Assembly: GCA_002102225.1 (NCBI GenBank)
Contig: LQPB01000017.1
Span: 1 to 64,000 of the forward strand
Length of the DNA: 64,000 nt
Source of the DNA: Mycobacterium interjectum
GTDB lineage: Bacteria; Actinomycetota; Actinomycetes; Mycobacteriales; Mycobacteriaceae
Reading direction: 5' to 3'
Below, piece by piece: positions 1 to 8,116 of the stretch. The translations under genes were made by a program, and so were the position numbers. Numbering within the stretch: position 1 is the stretch's first letter; each line of letters starts with the position of its first letter. A model generated the notes under the pieces. The model was not told the origin of the DNA. It saw only the letters and a list, made by a program, of their open reading frames with translations, and did not search any database.

Positions 1-2
1 CC

Positions 3-308
3 CCGCCGATCGCGCCGGCTCCGCCGCCGGTCGCTCCGCCGCCCGTGCTCCCGCCGCCCGTCGCGCCGCCTCCGCCCGTGGCGCCGCCACCACCCATCGT
101 CGTGCTGCCCCCGCCGGTGATCCTGCCCCCGCCGGTGGTGTTGCCGCCGCCACCGTCCGGGGTGCATCCGTCGCCGCCGAGGTATCCGCCGCCATCGCCG
201 CCGAAAGCGCCGCCCCCCTCCGGGCCGCCGGTGACGAGCCGCCCGTACCCTCCGCCGCGGCCCGTCCCGCCGCCGCCGTCGAGTGCGCCCGCCCCGATCC
301 TCAGGTGA
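3..308 (+). CDS. C-terminal part of a proline-rich protein (5' end outside window)
   Basis: The frame is open from the first bases of the window to a TGA at 306-308. It encodes a tail made almost entirely of proline, valine, alanine and isoleucine in PPPV/PPPI-type repeats, becoming Pro/Ser/Arg-rich before ending in ILR. No catalytic motif is visible. Such tails occur in mycobacterial secreted or wall-spanning proteins, but the N-terminus that would show a signal peptide or domain is missing. A spurious reading through GC-rich sequence is possible, because several frames are open here. Function is unknown. Confidence 0.45.
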   Translation, partial: PPIAPAPPPVAPPPVLPPPVAPPPPVAPPPPIVVLPPPVILPPPVVLPPPPSGVHPSPPRYPPPSPPKAPPPSGPPVTSRPYPPPRPVPPPPSSAPAPILR

Positions 309-424
309 CCGGTCGATAGCGCGCGGCGCACCCGGTACGGCAGGATGGGAACGTCGTCGTCGGTGGAGACTCGCGGGAGTCAGGTTTGGTCCAACATCTC
401 AGCGCCCCGACGGTGACTGCCTAG

Positions 425-1480
425 ATGCCGGCCCGTCGGCAGCCCTATTTCGCATACGGGTCCAATCTGTGCGTCAGGCAGATGGCGCTGCGCTGTCCCG
501 GCGCGACCGATCCGCGGCCGGCGGTCCTGGCGGACCACGACTGGCTGATCAACCAGCGCGGCGTGGCCACCGTCGAGCCCTTAGCCGGCGCGCAGGTGCA
601 CGGGGTGCTCTGGCTGATCTCCGACGACGACCTCGCGGCGTTGGACAGCGCCGAGGGCGTCCCGGTGCGCTACCGGCGCGACCGGCTGACCGTCCACACC
701 GGCGACGGACCGTCGCCGGCCTGGGTCTACATCGATCACCGGGTGAATCCGGGCCCGCCCAGACCGGGATATCTGCCCAGGGTCATCGACGGCGCCGTCC
801 ACCACGGCTTGCCGCAGCGGTGGGTCGACTTTCTGCGCCGGTGGGACCCGGCGCGCTGGCCCCGCCCGCTCATCGCGAAAGGTCCTGCGCCGCAGTCGCT
901 TTCTGAGCTGCTAAGCGAACCGGGGGTGATCGAGGAGAGCCTGCTGCGATCGCGCTTCGGCTTTCTCGCCATCCACGGCGGCGGCCTGGAAGAGATGACC
1001 GACGTCATCGCCGAGCGGGCCGCCGAGGCCGCCGAGGCGTCGGTGTACCTGCTGCGCCATCCCCACCGCTACCCGCACCACCTCCCGTCTGCCCGGTATG
1101 ACCCGCACGAGTCGGCCCGGCTGGCCGAGTTTCTCGACCACGTCGACGTCGCCGTCTCGCTGCACGGCTACGGGCGCATCGGTCGCGGCACCCAACTGCT
1201 CGCCGGGGGGCGCAACCGCGCGCTGGCGGCCCACCTGGCCCGGCACGTCCGCCTGACCGGTTATCAGATCGTCACCGACATCGACGACATCCCGCCGGAA
1301 TTGCGGGGCCTGCATCCGGACAACCCGGTCAACCGGGTGCGCGGCGGCGGGACGCAGCTGGAGCTCTCGCCCCGGGTCAGGGGTCTTGGTCCACGCAGTG
1401 CGCTGCCCGGCGCCGACGGTCTCTCGCCGGTCACCACCGCGCTGGTACAGGGCCTGGCGGCCGCGGCGCGTACCTGGTAA
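425..1480 (+). CDS. Fusion of gamma-glutamylcyclotransferase-like and poly-gamma-glutamate hydrolase-like domains
   Basis: This 351-residue protein has two recognisable parts. Residues about 7-145 look like a gamma-glutamylcyclotransferase fold: the YGSN glycine loop is at residues 11-14 and an LDSAEG motif places the expected catalytic glutamate at E77. Residues about 165-325 resemble the poly-gamma-glutamate hydrolase (PghP/YmaC-like) family, a zinc carboxypeptidase-like fold, with HGGGLEE at 184-190, SLHG at 245-248 and a QLELS motif at 311-315 as likely metal-binding and catalytic positions. Both families act on gamma-glutamyl bonds. The gene ends 27 bp before the start of an F420-type oxidoreductase, so the two are probably co-transcribed. 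The substrate is not shown by the sequence; folyl or F420 polyglutamate tails, or gamma-glutamyl peptides, are possibilities. Start is ATG 425, with only a weak ribosome site. Confidence 0.75.
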   Translation: MPARRQPYFAYGSNLCVRQMALRCPGATDPRPAVLADHDWLINQRGVATVEPLAGAQVHGVLWLISDDDLAALDSAEGVPVRYRRDRLTVHTGDGPSPAWVYIDHRVNPGPPRPGYLPRVIDGAVHHGLPQRWVDFLRRWDPARWPRPLIAKGPAPQSLSELLSEPGVIEESLLRSRFGFLAIHGGGLEEMTDVIAERAAEAAEASVYLLRHPHRYPHHLPSARYDPHESARLAEFLDHVDVAVSLHGYGRIGRGTQLLAGGRNRALAAHLARHVRLTGYQIVTDIDDIPPELRGLHPDNPVNRVRGGGTQLELSPRVRGLGPRSALPGADGLSPVTTALVQGLAAAARTW

Positions 1481-1507
1481 GTGTTATCTGTCGATCGGAG
1501 GCTGTTG

Positions 1508-2326
1508 GTGGGCAAGGATTTTCGCTTCGGGCTGAGCATGCGCTTCTTCAAGTCGCGCGCGGCATTGGTCGACAAGGTGAAACGAGCCGAGGATCTTGGC
1601 TACGACATCCTCTGCGTGCCCGACCATCTGGGCGCGGCCGCTCCATCGCCGACGCTGACCGCGGTCGCGATGGTGACCAGCAGGATTCGCCTGAGCATGT
1701 ATGTGCTCAACGCCGGGTTCTACAAACCCGCCCTGCTCAGCAGGGACCTGCAGGCCCTCGACCTGCTCAGCGACGGCCGCCTCGAGATCGGGCTCGGCAC
1801 CGGCTATGTCAAAGAAGAATTCGAGGCCGCCGAGATCCCCTACCCCAGTGCCGGGGCCCGGGTGGACTACCTCGAACACATGACGAGCTACCTGAAGGAA
1901 CATCACCCGTCGACGCCGATCCTCATCGCCGGCAACGGCGATCGGGTGCTGACGATAGCCGCCCGGCATGCCGACATCATCGGGCTGACCGGCGCCAGGG
2001 TGCGAGACGTCGAAGACCCGCTCGCCGAACGCATCGAGTTCGTCCGCAACGCCGCCGGCGACCGGTTCGATGCGCTGGAACTGAACATGGTGATCACGGC
2101 GATGCCGCCCGCGGGCGAGTCCGCACCCGATTTGAGAATGACGCGGCAGTACGCGCCGGACCTGTCCGACGAGCAACTGCTGTCCATGCCGTCGGTGCTC
2201 AGCGGGTCGCCGCGCGAGATGGCCGACACGCTGACCGCACTGCGCGACAAGTACGGACTGACCTGCTTCACCGTGCAGGACAACAACCTGGACACGTTCG
2301 CGAAGGTCATCGCGGAGCTGCGCTGA
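1508..2326 (+). CDS. LLM-class F420-dependent oxidoreductase (TIGR03621-like)
   Basis: The product (272 aa from this start) is a luciferase-like TIM-barrel protein of the F420-dependent LLM class. Family landmarks are an N-terminal FGLSMR strand, VKRAEDLGYDILCVPDH, and DLLSDGRLEIGLGTGYVKEEF, typical of the MSMEG_2516-type (TIGR03621) subgroup. It should catalyse hydride transfer between F420H2 and an unknown small substrate in the cytoplasm. An in-frame GTG at 1481 lies directly after the upstream stop, but GGAGG at 1497-1501 sits 6 nt before GTG 1508 and favours that start. It follows the gamma-glutamyl enzyme fusion on the same strand and is probably in its operon. Confidence 0.85.
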   Translation: MGKDFRFGLSMRFFKSRAALVDKVKRAEDLGYDILCVPDHLGAAAPSPTLTAVAMVTSRIRLSMYVLNAGFYKPALLSRDLQALDLLSDGRLEIGLGTGYVKEEFEAAEIPYPSAGARVDYLEHMTSYLKEHHPSTPILIAGNGDRVLTIAARHADIIGLTGARVRDVEDPLAERIEFVRNAAGDRFDALELNMVITAMPPAGESAPDLRMTRQYAPDLSDEQLLSMPSVLSGSPREMADTLTALRDKYGLTCFTVQDNNLDTFAKVIAELR

Positions 2327-2495
2327 CCGGGGCGGTTGCGAGATCCCTTCCCCGGCAACGGGATCGGCATCGGCGCGGCCGGCATGCCTGGCGATGCCGA
2401 CTCATGCCCGCCGATGTCGGACACCCGCGCCTCGCCGAGCGCGCCGGCGCAGCGGTAGCCTCAAGAATCCGATGCCGATGCGGAGGCGTTTCAGC

Positions 2496-2717
2496 GTGAA
2501 GATATGGATCCAAATTGACGGCCACGATGACGACGACGAATACCCCGATGGCGCGACCTATGAGGTGCTCAACGGCGGCGTGCTAAAGGTCAGCAGCGGT
2601 AAGGATATTCACCTCTACAGTCCGGCGTACTGGCAAGAGGTCACGATCGACACCCGTCCCGCGGACGAGCAAGACGAACGGTCCCAACCGCTCGACGAAG
2701 ATCTCCGGTGGCAATGA
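2496..2717 (+). CDS. Small acidic hypothetical protein (73 aa)
   Basis: A GTG at 2496 preceded by GGAGG at 2482-2486 opens a 73-residue reading frame beginning MKIWIQIDG. It contains an acidic cluster (HDDDDEYPDG), a GGVLKVSSGKDIHLYSPAYWQEV segment that looks like short beta strands, and an acidic tail. I do not recognise a family. The upstream in-frame ATGs lie before the ribosome site and would add an arginine-rich leader that looks non-coding. The gene stands alone, with 127 bp separating it from the tRNA gene. Confidence 0.6.
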   Translation: MKIWIQIDGHDDDDEYPDGATYEVLNGGVLKVSSGKDIHLYSPAYWQEVTIDTRPADEQDERSQPLDEDLRWQ

Positions 2718-2844
2718 TCGACGTGGCCGACGCGTCGCGCCGCGACTGCCGCGCCCGCTAGACTCACATCCGCCGCACTGGCACAACCAGGCCGACCCCG
2801 CCAGGAACGGCAACCCGCCCGCGAGGCGTTGGCCAGACGCCCTC

Positions 2845-2917
2845 GCCCTCGTAGCTCAGGGGATAGAGCACGGCTCTCCTAAAGCCGGTGTCGCAGGTTC
2901 GAATCCTGCCGGGGGCA
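2845..2917 (+). tRNA. tRNA-Arg (anticodon CCU)
   Basis: A complete cloverleaf folds over 73 nt. The acceptor arms GCCCTCG and CGGGGGC pair, with discriminator A at 2917. The D-stem is GCTC/GAGC. The anticodon stem CGGCT/AGCCG closes the loop CTCCTAA, giving anticodon CCT, which reads AGG. The T-arm is GCAGG-TTCGAAT-CCTGC. CCA is not encoded (CAG follows). tRNA genes are frequent integration sites, and a repeat array starts 19 bp downstream. Confidence 0.97.
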
Positions 2918-2936
2918 CAGAGCAGGATGTATGACC

Positions 2937-3023
2937 TCGGCTGATGCTTGACATTTTGGTTCCGCGTGATGGCTGACGGTGTTTCGGCTGATGGTTGACA
3001 GTGGTTTCGGTTGATGGGTGACA
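2937..3023 (+). repeat. Four degenerate ~23-bp direct repeats downstream of tRNA-Arg
   Basis: Four related units occur at 2937-2953, 2960-2978, 2982-3000 and 3005-3023. The best-formed are TTTCGGCTGATGGTTGACA and TTTCGGTTGATGGGTGACA; the TGATG cores begin at 2942, 2967, 2989 and 3012, so spacing is 22-25 bp. Arrays of this kind resemble transposase-binding ends of actinobacterial insertion sequences, but no transposase gene is present. They may be a solo end left after deletion. Confidence 0.7.
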
Positions 3024-3043
3024 CTCCCCGGACGAGCGCGGAG

Positions 3044-3331
3044 TCAGCCTTCCGCCGAGTCGGCCGCCGCGATCAACGCCCCCGCCAGCTTCCGCGCTTC
3101 GGCCGGCGTGATGATCGGGGTATCGGGGCAGTCGATGATGATCTCGCGCAACGCGTGCCCATCCGCGTACTGCAGGCCGATCACGGATACCACGACGTCG
3201 GCGCACCGACCGTCGTTGGTGGTGTGCTTGATTTTCCACTCGGGGCCGTCGAACGCCCGGAAGCCGTCCTCGGGATAGTCCCATTCGTCGACGCAGGTCG
3301 CCAGGGCGGGCGGGGCAAGATTGGGTTTCAT
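3044..3331 (-). CDS. Hypothetical protein (95 aa) beside tRNA-Arg
   Basis: The 95-residue product starts MKPNLAPPALATCVDEWDYP and contains FDGPEWKIKHTTNDGRCADVVVSVIGLQYADG followed by a C-terminal ITPAEARKLAGALIAAADSAEG helix. AAAGGA lies about 8 nt before ATG 3331, supporting translation. No known domain is recognised; the fold looks like a short alpha/beta protein. It lies between the tRNA-linked repeat array and the DUF4185 gene, which suggests an accessory or prophage-remnant origin, but that is inference. Confidence 0.7.
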   Translation of the reverse strand: MKPNLAPPALATCVDEWDYPEDGFRAFDGPEWKIKHTTNDGRCADVVVSVIGLQYADGHALREIIIDCPDTPIITPAEARKLAGALIAAADSAEG

Positions 3332-3416
3332 GGCTAGATCCTTTCCGCGATTCCCCCCGCGGGCACGAGTAGTCCACTACGTCAGTCGGTCCGCGCCGGC
3401 GCGGAGCCGCCATCGG

Positions 3417-4901
3417 CTATGGCAAGACGGTGTGCATCAGCATCACGTCGTAGGCCGACCACAGCGACAGGTTGAAGTACAGGTCCCGACCCGACGACCA
3501 CGGATGGATCATCGGCGCGTAGATGCCGCCGGGCATCGAGAACGCCGACACCAGGGGTTGCTCCCCGCTCCACGGTCCTGTCGGGGTCGGCGCGGTCCGC
3601 GCCACCACGTCGTTGCTGCCACCGTTGGTGTACAGCACCAGATACTGCTTGAGGTAGCTGTTGTACTGGGCTGACATCTCGCCGACGGGGCCGGGCCACA
3701 GCGGCGTCGCCGCCCCCGGATTGGCCGCGACCCAGTGTCCGCCGTTGTCGCCGTTCCAGTACTGGTACTTGCTCAGGTCCGGCAGCTGGTTCGGGGGAAC
3801 CCGCGACAGGAACGCAGCACCGCCGCGCCCCGACGGGGTGCCGAACTGGTAGAGGTAACCGTCGTTGCCTTTCATGAACGCGCCCATCTGGAAGTTCTCG
3901 TTGCCCGGCGTGAACCCGATGCCCGGGATCGCGTCGGCCGAGGCCGTGCGGATGGTGCTCGGGAAGATCCCCCAGTTCTGGCCGTTGTCAACGGATCTCG
4001 CGATCGCCGAGTAGTTCGTGCTCCATTCCCCGTCGCGACCCCACTGCCGGATGGACATGTAGCTCATGTACTGGGTCCGCCCAAGGGAGATGGCGGCGGT
4101 CGGGATGATGCCGGTTTCATGCGGCGCCTTATGGATGGTGTTGACGACCTGCTTGGACAAGCCGGTGGTCCACACCGGCGAGCCGGAGTAACGGTCGTTG
4201 GGCACGCCGTCGGCAATGTGGATTCCGTGGGACAGGTCGCGGTCCGAACTGCGGAACAGCACGTTGTATCGCCATTGCTGTCCGTGCACCTTGCAGTAGC
4301 CGAAGGTGTCACCGAACGCCATCAGGACCTGGCGGTTGGCGGGATCACCGTTGTCCCAGGCGATCCCGAGGTCGGTCCCGGAGATGCCGAAACGCTGCAG
4401 TGTCTTGTTGGGGCCGTCCGTGCCGGTCACCCAGTCGACGAGCGACGTCGGTGCGCCCCCGATGTTCGCGGGCGGCGCCGGCGGCGCCGGCTGCGGCGGA
4501 ACCGGGGCGGCGTTGGGCTGTAGCTGGTTGGCGTTCGGTGGCTGCGGGACGCCCGGCGCGGGCGGATTGGGGCCGGGCGGCGGGACCACACCGGCCTGAG
4601 GCTGGATCGGCGCGGAGTACCGCTGCCCACCGGCTCCCGGCTTGAGGAAGGAAGAGATCAGCGGGCCCAACTTCGGCAATGGCGCCTGGTCGTTCGTGTG
4701 CGAGGGCCTGCGTCCCGTCGGCGGTTGCACGACCGGCTGGGGGGCGGGCATCGCCGGGGGCGCGGCCGGGGGATCGACGTTGGCTTCCGGCGCACTGCAG
4801 GGTGTGGCGTTCGCCGACGGCGCCGCGCCTATCGCCACGAAGAAACCGATGGCGGTCATCGACGCCACCGATAGCGATAGGACTCGAGGAATCGCCGTCA
4901 A
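3417..4901 (-). CDS. Secreted DUF4185 protein, candidate arabinan-active glycosidase (GH183-like)
   Basis: The protein (494 aa from TTG 4901) has an N-terminal signal sequence (RVLSLSVASMTAIGFFVAIGAAPSANA), a long proline/alanine/glutamine-rich linker to about residue 145, and a C-terminal DUF4185 domain with FGISGTDLGIAWDNG, MAFGDTFG, FRSSDRDLSHG and SVDNGQNWGIFP motifs typical of five-bladed propeller glycosidases. DUF4185 members have been assigned to GH183, which includes endo-D-arabinanases acting on mycobacterial arabinan; that activity is inferred here. TTG 4901 is chosen because GGAAGG (4910-4915 on the opposite strand) lies 8 nt upstream and translation then starts just before the signal peptide. 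An in-frame extension to 5051 adds a non-conserved leader. It is exported, so it should act in the envelope. Confidence 0.78.
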   Translation of the reverse strand: MTAIPRVLSLSVASMTAIGFFVAIGAAPSANATPCSAPEANVDPPAAPPAMPAPQPVVQPPTGRRPSHTNDQAPLPKLGPLISSFLKPGAGGQRYSAPIQPQAGVVPPPGPNPPAPGVPQPPNANQLQPNAAPVPPQPAPPAPPANIGGAPTSLVDWVTGTDGPNKTLQRFGISGTDLGIAWDNGDPANRQVLMAFGDTFGYCKVHGQQWRYNVLFRSSDRDLSHGIHIADGVPNDRYSGSPVWTTGLSKQVVNTIHKAPHETGIIPTAAISLGRTQYMSYMSIRQWGRDGEWSTNYSAIARSVDNGQNWGIFPSTIRTASADAIPGIGFTPGNENFQMGAFMKGNDGYLYQFGTPSGRGGAAFLSRVPPNQLPDLSKYQYWNGDNGGHWVAANPGAATPLWPGPVGEMSAQYNSYLKQYLVLYTNGGSNDVVARTAPTPTGPWSGEQPLVSAFSMPGGIYAPMIHPWSSGRDLYFNLSLWSAYDVMLMHTVLP

Positions 4902-5235
4902 GGTCACACCCTTCCAGGAGCAGGCCGCCGCATTGACGTCCGCAGTTGGCTCATGTGACGATAGTGATTCACGGGGCTCATGTGACCAGTGAGCAGCGGA
5001 TAGGTACCCATCCGTGACCGTGTCGCAACTCATCGGTTTCCCGCTGACCAATCGCGAAAACGACGCCGATCAGTGTCGTTGTCGCTCCGAGGCGGGCGCA
5101 TCGCCACCTCCCCGGAAGCACCGTGGCTGCCGGACAGGCCGAGGGGCGAGGCCGCCCGAACCGCGGTACGCTCCCATCCGCGAGCAGACCCCGGTCGGCG
5201 CCCCTGAGCGGGCGGTCCACCAAGGAGGGCATCCG
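4902..5235. other. Divergent intergenic region with a 12-bp direct repeat
   Basis: This 334-bp gap separates the starts of the DUF4185 and MFS transporter genes and must contain both promoters. A perfect direct repeat GGCTCATGTGAC is present at 4948-4959 and 4975-4986, 27 bp apart, 47-85 bp upstream of the DUF4185 start. It could bind a regulator or mark tandem promoter elements. No RNA gene or further ORF is convincing here. Confidence 0.5.
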
Positions 5236-6657
5236 GTGAGCGTCCCTAATCAGTTGCGGCCGGACCCATTCCAGCGGCCCGCCTTTCTCCGCCGGGTGGT
5301 CGCGGCATCCATGGCCGGCACCGTCGTCGAATGGTATGAGTTCTTCCTCTACGGCACGGCGGCCACGCTGGTGTTCAGCAAGGTGTTCTTTCCGCGTGGC
5401 GGCAACGAGCTCGACGCCATCCTGGCCGCCTTCGTGACCTACGCCGTCGGCTTCGCCGCCCGCCCGATCGGCGGGCTCGTCTTCGGCCACTTCGGAGACC
5501 GGTATGGCCGCAAGAAGCTCCTGCAGTTCAGCCTGCTGTTGGTGGGCGCTGTGACCGTTCTCATGGGCTGCCTGCCCACATTTGCCCAGATCGGCTACTG
5601 GGCCCCCGCGCTGCTGGTGGTGCTGCGCTTCTTCCAGGGCTTCGCCGTCGGCGGCGAGTGGGGTGGCGCCGTTCTGCTCGTCGCCGAGCACAGCCCGAGG
5701 CTCACGCGCGGCTTCTGGGCGAGCTGGCCGCAGGCGGCGGTGCCGGGGGGGAACATGCTGGCCACGGTCGTCCTGCTGGGTCTCACCTCGACGCTGCCGG
5801 ATGCGGCGTTTCTGAGCTGGGGCTGGCGCGTCGCGTTCTGGTTGTCCGCGGTCGTTGTCGTCATCGGCTACTACATCCGCACGAAGGTGACGGACGCGCC
5901 GATCTTCCTGGCGGCTCAGCAGGATGCCGAGCGTTCCAAGACGAGTCAGCTCGGTGTGGTCGAGGTGTTAAAGCGTTATCCGCGTGGCGTTTTCACCGCG
6001 ATGGGCTTGCGCTTCGGCGAGAATACGATGTACTACCTCGTGGTCACCTTCTCCATCACCTACCTCAAAGTGCAGGTGCACGCCAACACGAAGGTCATCC
6101 TGTGGTGGCTGCTGGCCGCCCACGCCGTACATTTCGTGGTCATTCCGCTGGTCGGGCGGCTCAGCGATCGATTCGGCAGGCGCCCAATCTATTTCGTCGG
6201 CGCGCTGTGCGCGTGCACCTGGGGCTTCTTCGCCTTCCCGATGATGGACAGCCGCCACAACGCGGTCATCATGTCGGCGATCGTCATCGGTCTGGTGTTC
6301 CACGGTCTCATGTACGCGGTCCAGCCGGCGGCCATGGCGGAGATGTTCCCGACGCGGATGCGCTACTCCGGGGTGTCGCTCGGTTATCAGGTCACCTCGA
6401 TCGTCGCCGGTTCGCTCGCGCCGATCATCGCCGTTCGCCTGCTTGAAACCTACAAGTCCTCGGTGCCGATCTCGTGGTACCTGGCGGCCACCGCGGCGGT
6501 GAGCGCGGTGGCCGCCCTGTGCGCCCGCGAGACCAAAGGCATCGACTTGGCGGACGTCGACCTCGCCGACGCCGAGGCAGTCGCAGGGCGCACGACCACT
6601 CGCTCGCCGCGCGCGGATGGACCGGAAACGACGGAGCTTATCGAGGGCGCTGTATAG
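5236..6657 (+). CDS. MFS transporter, metabolite:H+ symporter type
   Basis: The 473-residue product is a 12-helix major facilitator of the MHS (metabolite/proton symporter) type, related to shikimate, citrate and osmolyte carriers. The N-terminus FLRRVVAASMAGTVVEWYEFFLYG is the family signature; motif A copies GHFGDRYGRKKLL and GRLSDRFGRRPI sit in the cytoplasmic loops after TM2 and TM8. GTG 5236 is chosen because GGAGG at 5224-5228 is 7 nt upstream and the upstream in-frame sequence is arginine/proline-rich with no transporter character. Substrate cannot be read from the sequence. It is divergent from the DUF4185 gene and ends 230 bp before the thiolase operon. Confidence 0.88.
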   Translation: MSVPNQLRPDPFQRPAFLRRVVAASMAGTVVEWYEFFLYGTAATLVFSKVFFPRGGNELDAILAAFVTYAVGFAARPIGGLVFGHFGDRYGRKKLLQFSLLLVGAVTVLMGCLPTFAQIGYWAPALLVVLRFFQGFAVGGEWGGAVLLVAEHSPRLTRGFWASWPQAAVPGGNMLATVVLLGLTSTLPDAAFLSWGWRVAFWLSAVVVVIGYYIRTKVTDAPIFLAAQQDAERSKTSQLGVVEVLKRYPRGVFTAMGLRFGENTMYYLVVTFSITYLKVQVHANTKVILWWLLAAHAVHFVVIPLVGRLSDRFGRRPIYFVGALCACTWGFFAFPMMDSRHNAVIMSAIVIGLVFHGLMYAVQPAAMAEMFPTRMRYSGVSLGYQVTSIVAGSLAPIIAVRLLETYKSSVPISWYLAATAAVSAVAALCARETKGIDLADVDLADAEAVAGRTTTRSPRADGPETTELIEGAV

Positions 6658-6887
6658 CCCCTCGCGGCGCCCTGAACAGCGCAAAGGTCAATTCACCCAG
6701 CTCAGCAGCCATTCTCGGAAAGGTCGCCGCGTCGATTCGTAATGTTTGTCAACCCCGCCGGGCGGTAATGATGCAAAAGAGGCGTGCGCGTCGGCCGGCC
6801 TTCGCGCCCGTCTAGGTCCCGTCGGTTCAGCCCGAGAGCCGACGGGGCCGCCCTCTTTCACGGGTTCGGCGGAGTAGCGTTCCGCGT

Positions 6888-8114
6888 ATGGACGGCTCGA
6901 CTGACGTGTGGATACTCGGGGGCTACCAAAGCGATTTCGCCCGCAACCTCACCAGGGAGGGCCGCGACTTCGCCGCGTTGACTGACGAGGTGGTGCGGAG
7001 CACGCTCTCGGCGGCGAAAATCGACGCCGCCGACGTCGGCGTCGTCCATGTCGGCAACGCATTCGGCGAGATGTTTGCGAGCCAGGGTCACCTCGGGGCG
7101 ATGCCGGCCACGGTGTGCGAGGGGCTCTGGAACACCCCGGCCTCGCGGCACGAGGCCGCGTGCGCGTCGGGCAGCGTGGCGGCGCTGGCGGCGATGGCCG
7201 ATTTGCGGTCGGGCGCCTACGACGCCGCGCTGGTGGTGGGCATCGAACTGGAGAAGACGGTGCCGGGCGACACCGCCGCCCAGCACCTCGGCGCCGCCGC
7301 CTGGACCGGACACGAAGGCGCCGGCGCTCGCTACCTGTGGCCGTCGATGTTCGCCGAGGTCGCCGACGAGTACGACCGGCGCTACGGCCTGGACGACGCG
7401 CACCTGCGCGCCGTCGCGCAGCTCAACTTCGCCAACGCGCGGCGCAACCCCAACGCCCAAACCCGCGGATGGACGGTTCCCGACCCGATCACCGCGGACG
7501 ACGCGACCAACCCGATCACCGAGGGCCGGTTGCGCCGATTCGACTGCAGCCAGATGACCGACGGCGGGGCGGGGGTGGTTCTGGTCAACGACGCGTACCT
7601 GCGCGACCACCCGGGCGCCCGCCCGATCGGCCGCATCGACGGCTGGGGACATCGCACGGTCGGGTTGGGTCTGCGGCAGAAGCTCGACCGCGCCGCCGAC
7701 GACCCGTACGTGCTGCCCCATGTGCGGGCGGCGGTCCTGGATGCCCTGCGCCGCGCGCGGGTGGCGCTCGACGACCTCGACGGGTTCGAGGTGCACGACT
7801 GCTTCACGCCCAGCGAGTACCTCGCCATCGACCACATCGGGCTGACCGGCCCGGGAGAGTCGTGGAAGGCCATCGAAAACGGCGAGATCGAGATCGGCGG
7901 CCGGCTGCCCATCAACCCCAGCGGCGGACTGATCGGCGGCGGCCACCCCGTCGGGGCGTCCGGGGTGCGGATGCTGCTCGACGCGGCCAAGCAGGTCAGC
8001 GGCGCGGCCGGCGACTACCAGGTCGAGGACGCCAGCACGTTCGGCACCCTGAACTTCGGCGGCAGCACCGCCACCACCCTCAGCTTCGTCGTCAGCGCAA
8101 CCGAAGAGTGGTGA
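6888..8114 (+). CDS. Thiolase-family acetyl-CoA acetyltransferase / lipid-transfer-like protein (Rv0914c-like)
   Basis: This 408-aa protein has the thiolase fold: a nucleophile-type cysteine in HEAACASGSVAAL, VHDCFTPSEYLAIDHIG carrying the histidine region, and the C-terminal NPSGGLIGGGHPVGASG loop. Length and synteny match M. tuberculosis Rv0914c (about 412 aa). It probably condenses or cleaves acyl-CoAs in the cytoplasm; the exact substrate is unknown. Its TGA (8112-8114) lies 2 bp before the next start ATG 8117, so it leads a three-gene operon with the carotenoid oxygenase and a VOC protein. Confidence 0.85.
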   Translation: MDGSTDVWILGGYQSDFARNLTREGRDFAALTDEVVRSTLSAAKIDAADVGVVHVGNAFGEMFASQGHLGAMPATVCEGLWNTPASRHEAACASGSVAALAAMADLRSGAYDAALVVGIELEKTVPGDTAAQHLGAAAWTGHEGAGARYLWPSMFAEVADEYDRRYGLDDAHLRAVAQLNFANARRNPNAQTRGWTVPDPITADDATNPITEGRLRRFDCSQMTDGGAGVVLVNDAYLRDHPGARPIGRIDGWGHRTVGLGLRQKLDRAADDPYVLPHVRAAVLDALRRARVALDDLDGFEVHDCFTPSEYLAIDHIGLTGPGESWKAIENGEIEIGGRLPINPSGGLIGGGHPVGASGVRMLLDAAKQVSGAAGDYQVEDASTFGTLNFGGSTATTLSFVVSATEEW

Positions 8115-8116
8115 CC

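Noticed and set aside
2937..3023. CRISPR array
   Set aside because: Units are degenerate, lack constant spacers, and no cas genes are nearby.
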